Assembly: GCA_029938115.1 (NCBI GenBank)
Contig: JAPYOP010000016.1
Coordinates: 1-64,000 of the forward strand
Length of the DNA stretch: 64,000 nucleotides
Source: Colwellia sp.
GTDB lineage: Bacteria > Pseudomonadota > Gammaproteobacteria > Enterobacterales > Alteromonadaceae
Reading direction: 5' to 3'
A model generated the notes under the pieces. The model worked only from the letters and a program-made list of their open reading frames with translations. It had not been told where the DNA came from and did no database searches. Each line of letters starts with the position of its first letter. Positions within the stretch are counted from its first letter, which is position 1. This document shows positions 1 through 9,178 of the stretch, piece by piece. Both the position numbers and the translations under genes were made by a program.

Positions 1-179
1 CCGATCATAACTGCTAAAACTTGTATTTTTACAATAACATCATGTTTAGTATTTTTACAAATAATGGAGATAGCTTAACGTCTGCTTTCAGATCATACAC
101 CTGACCTTAGCCTAATTTCTGCTTATGTCTCCAAAGTGGTAATAGTTAGCGTTTTAAGATGACTTACAACTGACTATAT

Positions 180-318
180 AGCGCTTACAGGAGGCATAGA
201 CGATCAACGATGATTGTTCATCGCCCTAACAGGCTCCTGAGCCAACAAACCACCCAGACATGAAGTCACATTAGCATGACTTCAAAGTGAGCATAATTAA
301 CATTAGTCTCACTTTTTC
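180..318 (+). other. Cluster of hairpins ending in a T-run (possible small RNA or terminator)
   Basis: Three stem-loops follow one another. The first is nested: CAGGAG at 188-193 pairs with CTCCTG at 234-239, enclosing CGATGA/TCATCG (208-213 and 218-223). The second is GAAGTCA/TGACTTC (262-268, 277-283). The third is AAAGTGAG/CTCACTTT (284-291, 308-315), ending in a short T-run. This could be the end of a transcript starting before the window or a small RNA. No reading frame here looks coding, and the rest of 1-531 shows nothing I recognise. Confidence 0.3.
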
Positions 319-531
319 TATACAATCTATTATGAATCAACACCTTACCTTTATATGGCAATGCCCGTAGTTGATGTTTTGGCATGAGCTGAAAATTATT
401 TTATATATTATTTTTAATAACCGTATCACTATTTAACAAAAAACAACCTTTACTTTGTGTGGATTTTTATATATAAATATCCCCCAAAATAAGCACAACA
501 TGGATGTAGAACATTAATAAAAGAGTCCAAT

Positions 532-750
532 ATGCTGCAAGATTTAGCCCAAGTTACTATCATTTATTATCATGATGAATCACTTGAATTACTACACGAA
601 TTAAAATCATTTCCAAAAAATAAAAGCGGAAGAATTGTTATACCTGAAGAGTTTAGAAAAGGTAAATCGATTGTTGCGGTATGCAAAGGTGAAATTAAAA
701 TTATAAATAAAGTGGGTGATCGTATTTTACCTATTGGCGAAGTCGCCTAG
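532..750 (+). CDS. Small conserved protein, TIGR02922-like
   Basis: A 72-residue protein of unknown function. It resembles the short TIGR02922 family, which I recall as restricted largely to Colwellia and related Alteromonadales/Vibrionales; that match is from memory. It is hydrophilic with no signal peptide or membrane segment. The middle, around residues 25-50 (KSGRIVIPEEFRKGKSIVAV), alternates beta-strand-like hydrophobics with basic residues, and the C-terminal part is a short strand-rich segment ending LPIGEVA. It stands alone, with more than 450 bases of non-coding DNA on each side. An AAAAGAG stretch precedes the ATG and may serve as ribosome binding site. Confidence 0.6.
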   Translation: MLQDLAQVTIIYYHDESLELLHELKSFPKNKSGRIVIPEEFRKGKSIVAVCKGEIKIINKVGDRILPIGEVA

Positions 751-1234
751 CAATTTATAAAGTCTGAATCATAGAAGCATCTTTACTAAACATAACAATT
801 GGCAATACAAAAACTAATCCGAATTAACTAGAAGTGACAAGCCTGAGTGTGAACAAAGCCACCTAACCCGTCGTTCATTGTTCCATTTGTAACGATCACT
901 TTGTGCGCATACCGGAAGTAAAGAAATATGATTAGGCTGATTTCTTATTGTCAGCTGTACGCCAGTTAGTTGACCTTAGTAGGGCAATACCTAACGCTAG
1001 CAAATGCGATATAGCAGACTTGGACATGATGAATTTCGACTTCATTTTATTAAAAAAAATATCCGCACTTCAAAAGCAGTCAAAGATTGTAGAAAAAACA
1101 TAGCTGTCATCAATTGATACTGCTATTGCTGTTATTGAGTTATAAGCAGATTAATTGATGACATAAATCGACTTTGGCTTATCAGCAATAAGCAAAATAG
1201 CAGACAAAGTCTCTAATTATTCATATCTTGACAA
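751..1234. other. Non-coding stretch, nothing recognised
   Basis: No convincing reading frame. The only structure is an 11-bp inverted repeat, TGTCATCAATT at 1105-1115 and AATTGATGACA at 1153-1163, about 70-130 bases past the stop of the hybrid kinase gene and so possibly its transcript end. There is no clear T-run after it. Confidence 0.4.
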
Positions 1235-3241
1235 CTATAAGAGCTCAGTTATGGCTTTAATTAGTTCTTCGGGATTAGAGGATTTCTTGTGAAAATGATT
1301 AATACCAAATTTTTGAATATTGTGCTCAACAATTTCGTCTCCATAGCCAGTACTGAGAATAATAGGTATATGTGGGAACAACTTTTTAACTTTTTGGCTG
1401 AATTCAATACCAGTCATTTTCGGCATAGACTGGTCCGTGATGACCAAGTCAACGGATTGCTCAACAAGTTTTTCTAACGCAAGATGACCATTAGGAACTG
1501 TAATCACATTATAATTATGTGCAGTTAGATAACTTTCTAGAAAATTGGCAACAAGGAGATCATCATCGACAACCATAATATTTCTACCGTTGGCGGAGGT
1601 TTGTTTAATATTTGTTTTAGTTACATCGACAGTATTCGTTATCCCCGCAGATACTTGGTCAGAGGCACTAGGTAGTTTTCTACTTTCACAGACAATGTCT
1701 GCTGTGTTTATATAACGGTTTATTATTTGACTGATTTTTTCATAACTTACGGGTTTTTGCACAATATAGGTGAACTGATTACTTGTTTTTGTTCGATCAT
1801 CCAAATACTTATAGTAACCAGTAATTAAAATTACCGGACAATTCGGCCTTATTGTACGAACACAATCGAGGATTTCTGCTCCTCCTTGTAGCGAGTCTTT
1901 AATAATAAAATCAGTGACAATAATATCAAACCTATCAGGGTGTTCCTTTATATAACTTATTGCGGGCTTTAAGCTTGTATAACATTGCACCTCATAACCT
2001 ATCTCTTGCAATATTTCTAACATGGCATCATGAGTGTATGGGTCATCTTCAATATAAAGTACTCTTCCCGAGCCATATATAAGTGTATCTGAAAACGGTT
2101 GAGGGGCATATTTATCCTTTTTGACTTGTATAAATACCGGCAAATAGACCGTAAATGTAGAGCCTAAGCTTTCTATTGATTCAACATGAATAATACCATT
2201 ATGATTATTGACTGTTGTTAAGCAAGCACTCAACCCTAGTCCATTACCCTGTTCTTTAGTGGTAAAATATGGTTTGAATATTTGTTTTTTTTGCACATCA
2301 GTGATGCCTACGCCATTATCTTTAATTGATATTGCGAAATATCTTCCGGTGCGTAGATCAATAATATCTGAATGATGGATTTCTACCATTTTAAGGTTGA
2401 GCTGGATTTCTTCATTCTTTATCGAAGCCTGAGCAGCATTAATAATGAGATTATATATGACTTGCTGTATTTGGTTAATATCCGCATATAACGCGTCTTC
2501 AGTGTCATCAAAATTAAATGTAATGGGAGATCTGATACTTGCCTGCACGATGGAAACTGTCTCTTCAAGCATTTTCGATATATTACAAACCGTCTTAGAT
2601 ACAGGTCCTTGTTCAGAGTATGACATGAACTTGTTAGTAAGAGCTGAAGCGCGTGAAGTCGCTTTTTCAATGTTATCAAGATACTTCTGAACTTCTGCTT
2701 CTTTTACACCGTTAGCTAGTTTCATTTTTGTTAACTGACAATTGCCAAGGATCATCATCAGCACATTATTGAAGTCATGCGCAAGTCCCGCTGAAAGGGT
2801 TGCAAGAGAGTCCTGTTTTTGATTAGCAATATTCTCATCTTCGAGTCGCTTTCGTTCGGTAATGTCATGAAACGCTCCTAACACTCCAATGATATCGCCA
2901 TTTTCATCGGTTAAAGGTATTTTGCTGGTTTCAAGCCATGCAAGACGGCCATTGGATTGCATTTGACTTTCGATAATATTCACTTCAGCCTTTCCAGATT
3001 CCATAACACGGCGATCACACTCACGGAAAAAGTCGGCTTCCTCCTTCGTCCATGGTAAATCGTAATCCGATTTTCCAATATAATCTTCAGGAGAACTGAG
3101 TCCAGCAACATCAGCAAGTGCTTGATTACAACCTAAAGCAATACTGTTGCGATCTTTCCAAAAGACACAAAATGGTAGAGCATCTAGAACCGCTTGTAAC
3201 AGTTGGACTGAAGGTTGCGAAGCCGAGTTATTTGAAGCCAT
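1235..3241 (-). CDS. PAS-domain hybrid sensor histidine kinase with two receiver domains
   Basis: A 668-residue cytoplasmic signalling protein with no membrane segment. Domains in order: a PAS sensor (about 12-135, ending in the typical DITERK linker); a dimerisation/phosphoacceptor region with the NtrB-like AHDFNN box, phosphorylated His near residue 155; an HATPase domain with NLIINAAQAS, DNGVGI and GNGLGLS; a first receiver (from about 410, acceptor Asp in IIVTDF); and a second receiver (about 553-668, VVDDD and acceptor in LVITDQSMP). Kinase activity followed by intramolecular phosphorelay is the family expectation. No output domain and no adjacent response regulator are present, so it is an orphan and its partner is unknown. 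A PAS domain without membrane anchor suggests an intracellular cue such as redox state or a small ligand. Confidence 0.85.
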   Translation of the reverse strand: MASNNSASQPSVQLLQAVLDALPFCVFWKDRNSIALGCNQALADVAGLSSPEDYIGKSDYDLPWTKEEADFFRECDRRVMESGKAEVNIIESQMQSNGRLAWLETSKIPLTDENGDIIGVLGAFHDITERKRLEDENIANQKQDSLATLSAGLAHDFNNVLMMILGNCQLTKMKLANGVKEAEVQKYLDNIEKATSRASALTNKFMSYSEQGPVSKTVCNISKMLEETVSIVQASIRSPITFNFDDTEDALYADINQIQQVIYNLIINAAQASIKNEEIQLNLKMVEIHHSDIIDLRTGRYFAISIKDNGVGITDVQKKQIFKPYFTTKEQGNGLGLSACLTTVNNHNGIIHVESIESLGSTFTVYLPVFIQVKKDKYAPQPFSDTLIYGSGRVLYIEDDPYTHDAMLEILQEIGYEVQCYTSLKPAISYIKEHPDRFDIIVTDFIIKDSLQGGAEILDCVRTIRPNCPVILITGYYKYLDDRTKTSNQFTYIVQKPVSYEKISQIINRYINTADIVCESRKLPSASDQVSAGITNTVDVTKTNIKQTSANGRNIMVVDDDLLVANFLESYLTAHNYNVITVPNGHLALEKLVEQSVDLVITDQSMPKMTGIEFSQKVKKLFPHIPIILSTGYGDEIVEHNIQKFGINHFHKKSSNPEELIKAITELL

Positions 3242-3824
3242 GAAATATACCTTTTATTATTTGGCTCGTAGGACTAACTTTATGCCAAACTTCAAGCTTG
3301 TTAGTATTTGTACACGAAATATGATCGTTTCAAAAAACGCCATCAAGACTACAACGATATCTGAATCTAAATACCATAATTGCATACGAATCAAGGGCGG
3401 TGACTGCGCCAACGAATTACTTATAGAGAATAAAAGTCAAAATTGAACCGTATTGGTTGAACTAGTACCAAATATTAGCTTTATTCACCCAACTATGATG
3501 TTAGTACAATATTCTTGAAAGTGTTATTCGTATTTATTTTTCCTTAGCCGTGTTAAGAATTAAACTCTTTCTGGTGGTAAAAAAGGAGGTTGTCAAAAAT
3601 GTTAATTTGAAGATATTAGCCAATAATTGACCACTTTGTTTCCGTGCTAACTACAGACCTGCATTTTAATGTCCACAGCAGATCAAAAGCGACCAAGAAT
3701 CACGTCAAACGTTTCGAATTGTTAATGTCTCGAAAGTCGTAAAAGTGATCGTTCAGAGTCAACACGCCACAGTCGGCTAAGTGCTGTGAGTTCAAGTTTG
3801 AGTTAGTACGCAAAGTTAGGTCTT
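3242..3824. other. Non-coding stretch, no gene seen
   Basis: About 580 bases between the hybrid kinase and the 198-residue protein, both on the minus strand. An AAAGGAGG-like sequence near 3583-3590 is followed by an ATG, but that frame stops after three codons, so it is not a gene. I see no RNA gene or repeat. Confidence 0.4.
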
Positions 3825-4421
3825 TTATGCAGCAATGACATCAATCAAGTTTGATTTAACTAAAGAAGTTTGAATTGCTTTTAACCAACCTTCTACATGC
3901 ATATTCAGTGGTTTATTAACAAGTTCAGTTTCTTGTTTGAGTGAATGTTTTTCTTGGCAAACCAAAGTAGTATTAGCTAAAACATCACTAGAAACATGCT
4001 TATCATCATTACGAAAAGATAGGGGGCTAGGCATTAACGCATTAAGCAAGTGAAGCGAAGCTAAGTCGTTATCTACAATTATTTGAGCTTGATTATATTG
4101 ATTAATTTGTTCAATATTTTTTAGCGCTAAAGGCGCTTCTTCGGGTAATTCAAAGTGCTTCCTCAAAACCTGATTAGTAATCTGATCTTTTTCAGTTGAT
4201 GTACCATCAATAGGAGAAGTTTTCGGCAGAATAAATTGACTTTGCTCTCTGACATCATCACAAAGCATTGCTAACATTAAAGAAAAGTCTGAACGTCTTG
4301 ACTGATGAACACATTCATTTAACTGCTCACCTAATTGCAACTCATGCAACAAAGGCGTAGACCCAACAGCTTTACTGTTAAGTGTTTTGTTAAATGTGTC
4401 GTCTACAACATCTACAGCCAA
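3825..4421 (-). CDS. Hypothetical protein, 198 residues
   Basis: I do not recognise this protein. It is hydrophilic and largely helical, with no signal peptide, membrane segment or metal-binding motif. The N-terminal third has Leu-rich helical stretches (LHELQLGEQLNECVHQ around residues 25-40; DFSLMLAMLCDDV around 46-58). The middle (about 75-115) is polar, and the C-terminus (HVEGWLKAIQTSLVKSNLI, about 174-192) reads like an amphipathic helix. It sits about 130 bases downstream of the RstB-like kinase gene on the same strand, with its own leader, so shared regulation is possible but unproven. Base composition matches its neighbours. Confidence 0.6.
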   Translation of the reverse strand: MAVDVVDDTFNKTLNSKAVGSTPLLHELQLGEQLNECVHQSRRSDFSLMLAMLCDDVREQSQFILPKTSPIDGTSTEKDQITNQVLRKHFELPEEAPLALKNIEQINQYNQAQIIVDNDLASLHLLNALMPSPLSFRNDDKHVSSDVLANTTLVCQEKHSLKQETELVNKPLNMHVEGWLKAIQTSLVKSNLIDVIAA

Positions 4422-4549
4422 AAGTGATATCTCTTCTTTACTAAGTTTTGCAAAACTATTTATAAAATAGTGCTAGTAAAGAAGTTATCGACCGACAGCC
4501 TTAAAACTTGATGATTAATTTAATAAAAAAACACGCCATATTAATAGAA

Positions 4550-5860
4550 TTATTCTATTGGCCAAGTAAGCGTAAAAGAAGCCCCTCCAAGTTCACTATC
4601 TTCAATGTTTGCCGCCCCTTGATGCCACTCCATAATTCTTGAAACAATCGCTAAACCTAAACCAAAACCACCAGTTTCACGATTACGTGATTGATCTCCA
4701 CGAGAAAAAGCATCAAAAATAACAGATTTAAATTCATCGGAAACCCCTTCACCATTGTCTTCAACACAGATGCTGCACAAAGTTTGATTCCCTTGAGAGC
4801 GAGTTGTAGAAATAGTGACCTTTACCTTACCCGCCCCGTATTTAATGGCATTACTGATAAAGTTATTGAGTGCGCGATCAATAAAGTGAATATCACAAAT
4901 GACAACTAAGTTTGGCGCATTATCAACAAGCTCTATTTGGGTGTTAATTAGCTTATGTGTAGATACTTGCTTGGCAACCAAATCATAAATATTTTCGCTA
5001 GTAAAACTTAGCGCTGGTCTATCACTGTCGAATGCCGCGTAAATCAGCATTTCATTTATCAATTCTTCTAATTCACAAATATCACTGTTTATCTGCTGCT
5101 GATATTTATTTCTCTTTTCATCATCCTTGACTGTAGAGAGCATTTGCAAAGCAAACTTGCTGCGAGCAAGTGGCGTTCTCAACTCATGAGATACCGCACT
5201 AGTGAGTTCTTTATGTGCTTCAATAAGTCGCTTAATACGCTCTGCCATCATATTGAATGATTGCATCATTGGTGCCACCATGGCTGATTTTGCAGTAGGT
5301 GCACTCGCGTTAAAGTTGCCTTGACCAAACTCACCAGTTGCTATTTTTAGTTGCTCTAAATCTCGGGACATCGGCCATAACCAAATAAATATAATCACAC
5401 CGAAAAAAGCTAGAATAAAGACACGGTAGATAGCCTTTATTCTTGGTCTTGTAGGCATTTTAGCTGGCCCCAATGTGATAACTGATTCAGTATCAGGAAT
5501 TAAATAATGTAAAACCACCATGTCATTGTAATAATAAACATGTGTGCTTTCCTTCTTTAAAACATGATGATCCTTATGTTCCATGGCATCAAAAGTAGCA
5601 AGGCTAATTAATTCAAGTGGTAACTCATACCGTTCCCCTGTCCTTTTTACTAACGTTTGCCATTCAATTTTAGGATGTTTTTGTACATAATCGCCCACAG
5701 CTACCAACATGGTTTTGTAACCAGTATATGACTCAACATCCTGTTCTATATATGAATTCCAAACATTATCTAGTAACCAAGAAAAAATAATAAAGGCAGT
5801 GATAATAAAGAAATAAAGACTAAAAAAAGAGCGCCCTGCTGAATTAAAACGAAATGCCAT
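4550..5860 (-). CDS. Membrane sensor histidine kinase, RstB-like
   Basis: A 436-residue inner-membrane sensor kinase. Visible parts: membrane helix 1 (about 12-31), a periplasmic sensor of about 110 residues, membrane helix 2 (about 146-163), HAMP linker (about 163-215), the phosphoacceptor box SHELRTPLARSKF with His near 225, the N box NNFISNAIKYG, the G1 box VEDNGEGVSDE and the G2 box GGFGLGLAIV. Length and layout fit the RstB/CpxA group, and RstB is the closer guess from the helical box. It is the downstream partner of the OmpR-type regulator, separated by 111 bases holding a hairpin, so it may be expressed at a lower level than the regulator. The signal is unknown. Confidence 0.85.
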   Translation of the reverse strand: MAFRFNSAGRSFFSLYFFIITAFIIFSWLLDNVWNSYIEQDVESYTGYKTMLVAVGDYVQKHPKIEWQTLVKRTGERYELPLELISLATFDAMEHKDHHVLKKESTHVYYYNDMVVLHYLIPDTESVITLGPAKMPTRPRIKAIYRVFILAFFGVIIFIWLWPMSRDLEQLKIATGEFGQGNFNASAPTAKSAMVAPMMQSFNMMAERIKRLIEAHKELTSAVSHELRTPLARSKFALQMLSTVKDDEKRNKYQQQINSDICELEELINEMLIYAAFDSDRPALSFTSENIYDLVAKQVSTHKLINTQIELVDNAPNLVVICDIHFIDRALNNFISNAIKYGAGKVKVTISTTRSQGNQTLCSICVEDNGEGVSDEFKSVIFDAFSRGDQSRNRETGGFGLGLAIVSRIMEWHQGAANIEDSELGGASFTLTWPIE

Positions 5861-5921
5861 TATCTACCCTTAAACTTAAATAATTTACAAACAGCTTATA
5901 AAAATTTCAAATACAAAAATA

Positions 5922-5949
5922 AAGCGAAATCAAGTAAATGATTTCGCTT
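5922..5949 (-). terminator. Hairpin between regulator and kinase genes
   Basis: An 11-bp stem (AAGCGAAATCA at 5922-5932, TGATTTCGCTT at 5939-5949) with a six-base loop. Read on the minus strand it is followed by TTTATTTTTG. It lies between the stop of the response regulator and the start of the kinase, and probably terminates part of the transcription to set the regulator-to-kinase ratio. Confidence 0.55.
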
Positions 5950-5971
5950 ATAAATTTAATAAATAAAACGC

Positions 5972-6679
5972 TTAACTCCACGCATCAGGAACAAATAAAT
6001 AACCTTGTCCCCAAATGGTTTTAATTCTAAACGGTGTTTCAGTATCATCAAAAAGCTTCTTGCGCAGCCTTGAAATTCGTACATCGACACTTCTGTCTAA
6101 ACCATCGTATTCACGCCCAACAACTGCTTTGTATATATAATCTCGATTTTGAACCTCACCCGCTTTACTGGCTAACAACCACAGTAAATCAAACTCTTGG
6201 CTAGTTAAATCAACATTTGCTTCTTTTAAGGTTACTTTACGAGAAGCTCTATTAATATGTAGTTCGCCACACTTAACTTCGCCTACTTCTTTACTTTGAT
6301 TCGGCAATTCACCTCGACGTAATAACGCAGTAATTCTGGCTAATAACACTCTAGGTTCTACAGGTTTAATAACATAATCATCCGCACCAATTTCTAAACC
6401 TAGCACTTGGTCAAAGTCAGTGCCTTTGGCTGTTAGCATTAAAATAGGGCCAGAAAAAGTTGGTCGTAAATCACGACAAACTGCAAAACCATCTTTGCCC
6501 GGTAGCATAATATCTAAAATGATTAAATCAGGCGAGAACAAATCAACACGTTTAGCAACGGTATCGCCACGAAATTCTTGTTTGACATGATAACCTTCAC
6601 TGGTTAAAAAATCGGTTACTAAACCTGACAATTGACGGTCATCTTCAACTAACAATATTTTTTTTACTGAATCAGTCAT
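5972..6679 (-). CDS. OmpR-family response regulator, RstA-like
   Basis: A 235-residue DNA-binding response regulator. The receiver domain has acidic residues in LLVEDD (about 10-14), acceptor Asp near residue 56 in LIILDIMLPG, and Lys in MLTAKG. A winged-helix DNA-binding domain (about 135-232) has the typical LTSQEFDLLWLLA and RSVDVRISRLRKKL segments. I chose the ATG at 6679 over the upstream ATG at 6751 because AAGGAAAAG stands directly before it and the extra 24 residues are not family-like. It precedes its cognate sensor kinase on the same strand; together they resemble RstA-RstB of enteric bacteria. Targets cannot be deduced from the window. Confidence 0.88.
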   Translation of the reverse strand: MTDSVKKILLVEDDRQLSGLVTDFLTSEGYHVKQEFRGDTVAKRVDLFSPDLIILDIMLPGKDGFAVCRDLRPTFSGPILMLTAKGTDFDQVLGLEIGADDYVIKPVEPRVLLARITALLRRGELPNQSKEVGEVKCGELHINRASRKVTLKEANVDLTSQEFDLLWLLASKAGEVQNRDYIYKAVVGREYDGLDRSVDVRISRLRKKLFDDTETPFRIKTIWGQGYLFVPDAWS

Positions 6680-6908
6680 ATTCTTTTCCTTTGTATTTGC
6701 TAAACATCTATAAACTAAGACAAGCTTAAACAAGTTACAGCGTATTAACAATACGCTGTACTAGTTGTTACGCTTAAATTACATTGTTTAACACTTTCAC
6801 CTACATATGTTTAATTAACATACAAAGATGAACTATTACCAAAAAATAGCTTGCGAGTATCAAGGTAAACAAGCAAGATCGATAAAAATAATTATGGATT
6901 TACCAAGC

Positions 6909-7718
6909 ATGAAAATAATATCATTTAATATTAATGGCCTTCGCGCTCGTCTTCATCAACTACAAGCTATTATTGACAAGCACCAACCTGATATTATCGG
7001 CTTGCAAGAAATTAAAGTTCACGATGAAGTATTTCCTTTAGAAGCCGTTGAAGCGATGGGTTATCACGTTTATTTTCATGGACAAAAAGCCCATTATGGC
7101 GTCGCTATGCTTTGTAAAAAAGAAGCGGTTAAAGTACAAAAAGGCTTTCCAACCGACGATGAAGAAGCACAGCGTCGTATGATCATGGTTGAAACAACCA
7201 ATGAAAAAGGTGAAAAAATCACTGTGTTAAATGGCTACTTCCCACAAGGTGAAAATATTAGTCACGAAACTAAATATCCTTACAAGCGTAAATTTTATCA
7301 AGACTTAATGACCTACTTGAACGAACATCATAATAAAGATGAGCAAGTTGTTGTTATGGGCGATATTAATATTTCACCACTTGATTTAGACATTGGTATT
7401 GGCGAAATCAATCGAAAACGTTGGTTAAAGTCAGGCAAGTGCTCGTTCCAACTTGAAGAGCGAGAATGGTTAGCAAAACTTATGGATTGGGGCTTTATTG
7501 ATACTTTTCGCAAACTTCACCCTGATATGATTGAAAGATATTCTTGGTTTGATTATCGCTCACGTGGTTTTGACGATAACCGTGGCTTACGAATTGATGT
7601 TGTTTTAGCAACTAAAAGCTTAAGCGATAAATGCATCGAATCAGATATTGATTATGAACTGCGCGGCATTGAAAAACCGTCAGATCACGCGCCAATTTGG
7701 TCAACATTTAAAAGCTAA
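6909..7718 (+). CDS. xthA: Exodeoxyribonuclease III
   Basis: A 269-residue Mg-dependent 3'-to-5' exonuclease and AP endonuclease of base-excision repair, in the cytoplasm. It aligns from end to end with E. coli XthA (268 residues). The catalytic residues appear at the expected places: Asn7 in FNING, Glu34 in LQEIK, the Asp-Asn pair in MGDINISP, and the C-terminal SDHAPIW. The frame stays open upstream to 6828, but those extra residues are not family-like; the start [10 protein letters not shown] at 6909 gives the correct length, although its ribosome site is weak and the ATG at 6894 cannot be excluded. Followed after 16 bases by rlmA, probably cotranscribed. Confidence 0.95.
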   Translation: MKIISFNINGLRARLHQLQAIIDKHQPDIIGLQEIKVHDEVFPLEAVEAMGYHVYFHGQKAHYGVAMLCKKEAVKVQKGFPTDDEEAQRRMIMVETTNEKGEKITVLNGYFPQGENISHETKYPYKRKFYQDLMTYLNEHHNKDEQVVVMGDINISPLDLDIGIGEINRKRWLKSGKCSFQLEEREWLAKLMDWGFIDTFRKLHPDMIERYSWFDYRSRGFDDNRGLRIDVVLATKSLSDKCIESDIDYELRGIEKPSDHAPIWSTFKS

Positions 7719-7734
7719 TAAAATAAGTTTATTT

Positions 7735-8559
7735 ATGTCATCACAAGCAAACTATCGTTGCCCACTTTGTCAGCAAACGTTAACACTTAACGATAAAACG
7801 TATCGTTGTGATAATAACCACAGTTTTGATCAAGCAAAGCAAGGTTATGTCAACTTGCTGCCCGTACAATTTAAACATTCAAAAGCGCCCGGTGATAATA
7901 AAGAAATGGTACTTGCTCGTCGGTCTTTTCTCGATAAAGGTTTTTATCAGCCCTTGGTTGATAAAATGCTTGAGCTTTACCAAGAATATGCAGAGCAAAG
8001 CACACCACTACTTGATGCAGGTTGTGGTGAAGGCTTTTATACTCATCAACATAAAACCGAGTTTAATGAAGTTTATGGCGTTGATATAGCTAAAGAAACC
8101 ATAAAAATTGCGGCAAAGCGTTATCAAGATTGTCACTTCAGTGTCGGTACTTTATCTAAATTAAGTTTTAATGATGACTATTTTTCTTGGCTCGTATCCG
8201 TTTATGCACCCATCTTAGAAACCGAATTTACTCGCATTCTTAAAGTTAATGGTTATTTATTAACAGTAACCCCCGCCGAGCAGCATTTATTTGAATTGAA
8301 ACAGCTTATTTACCGACAAGCAAATGAGCATGATGTCAGTAAAAGTCCTATTAAGAACTTAACGCTCATTGAAGAGCATAAATTAACGTACCCAATGCAT
8401 TTTAATAACAGTGATGATGTCTTGAATTTACTCGCGATGACACCTTTTGCATTTAAGGCATCAAAGGAATTAATAGAGGAAATAAAAGTGATGACTGAGT
8501 TTACTTGTCAGGCTGATTTTATTTTGCGCTTATATAAGAAACAAAAAAATAATCAGTAG
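7735..8559 (+). CDS. rlmA: 23S rRNA (guanine-N1)-methyltransferase, RlmA type
   Basis: A 274-residue SAM-dependent methyltransferase that in E. coli methylates G745 of 23S rRNA. The N-terminal zinc finger is intact (CPLC at residues 9-12, then Cys25 and His29), followed by the family segment GYVNLLPVQ, and the SAM-binding motif LLDAGCGEGFYT at about 99-110. The start at 7735 is chosen because the zinc finger begins a few residues later and the longer frame would run back into xthA. The stop overlaps the convergent yfbV gene by seven bases. In some Gram-positive relatives this family acts at G748 (tlrB), but a proteobacterial member is expected to act at G745. Confidence 0.9.
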   Translation: MSSQANYRCPLCQQTLTLNDKTYRCDNNHSFDQAKQGYVNLLPVQFKHSKAPGDNKEMVLARRSFLDKGFYQPLVDKMLELYQEYAEQSTPLLDAGCGEGFYTHQHKTEFNEVYGVDIAKETIKIAAKRYQDCHFSVGTLSKLSFNDDYFSWLVSVYAPILETEFTRILKVNGYLLTVTPAEQHLFELKQLIYRQANEHDVSKSPIKNLTLIEEHKLTYPMHFNNSDDVLNLLAMTPFAFKASKELIEEIKVMTEFTCQADFILRLYKKQKNNQ

Positions 8560-9023
8560 TGTCGAGATGCAAAAGTTAACTGCAATAGTTGAGCTAAGTC
8601 GATATACCTTGGTTTTGAAACCGTTAAGTCTGTAAGTTTATTTTGACTACCCTGCTCTTTCGCTTTCTCTAAACCTGTTCGGTACCAAGAAGCTAAAGCA
8701 GGAGGTAAAAACTTATCAGCTTTCACCCCTAACACCACTAAAGCTTGCACCGGGATAGATAACAAAAATAATCCATAAACGAGTGCTTGCGGCAAAGCAT
8801 TCATCGCAAGGTTCATGCTACCTGAGCCGGTAACGTAACCCGAAGAAAAATAAAGCTGCATAATAAAAGTAAATAATGCCAAGGCAGGAAAATAACGGCA
8901 AACAAATCGAGCACTTTGCACGGCACGATAATCGGCAAAATATTGGACTAATTCAGCCTTCTCAGGCCAAAGTTTAATATATCGCTGACCCAATTTAATG
9001 AGTTGTACTACAGATAAGTTCAT
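8553..9023 (-). CDS. yfbV: UPF0208 membrane protein YfbV
   Basis: A 156-residue inner-membrane protein of the YfbV family (DUF412). It shows two hydrophobic segments (about 43-62 and 74-98) and family landmarks: GQRYIKLWP near the N-terminus, PVQALVVLG in the second membrane helix, PPALASWY after it. In E. coli YfbV takes part in insulating the Ter macrodomain. Its position next to and divergent from ackA-pta matches E. coli and supports the call. The 3' end overlaps rlmA by seven bases. Confidence 0.88.
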   Translation of the reverse strand: MNLSVVQLIKLGQRYIKLWPEKAELVQYFADYRAVQSARFVCRYFPALALFTFIMQLYFSSGYVTGSGSMNLAMNALPQALVYGLFLLSIPVQALVVLGVKADKFLPPALASWYRTGLEKAKEQGSQNKLTDLTVSKPRYIDLAQLLQLTFASRHY

Positions 9024-9178
9024 AAACTCACTATAGCATCAAAGCATGATATGAAAAAGTTACTCCAAATGTTTTTTTGTAAATAGAAGTGACAATTGCC
9101 TTATATCAACATTTTAATCTTCTATATAGCTATAATAACGTTATATTTTATTTACCAGTCAGCTTTACTTTAAATAAT

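Noticed and set aside
1105-1163. Inverted repeat TGTCATCAATT/AATTGATGACA as terminator of the hybrid kinase gene
   Set aside because: No T-run follows and the loop is 37 bases, so I did not call it a terminator, only noted it.
3583-3612. AAAGGAGG followed by ATG, suggesting a small gene in the 3242-3824 gap
   Set aside because: The frame ends after three codons.
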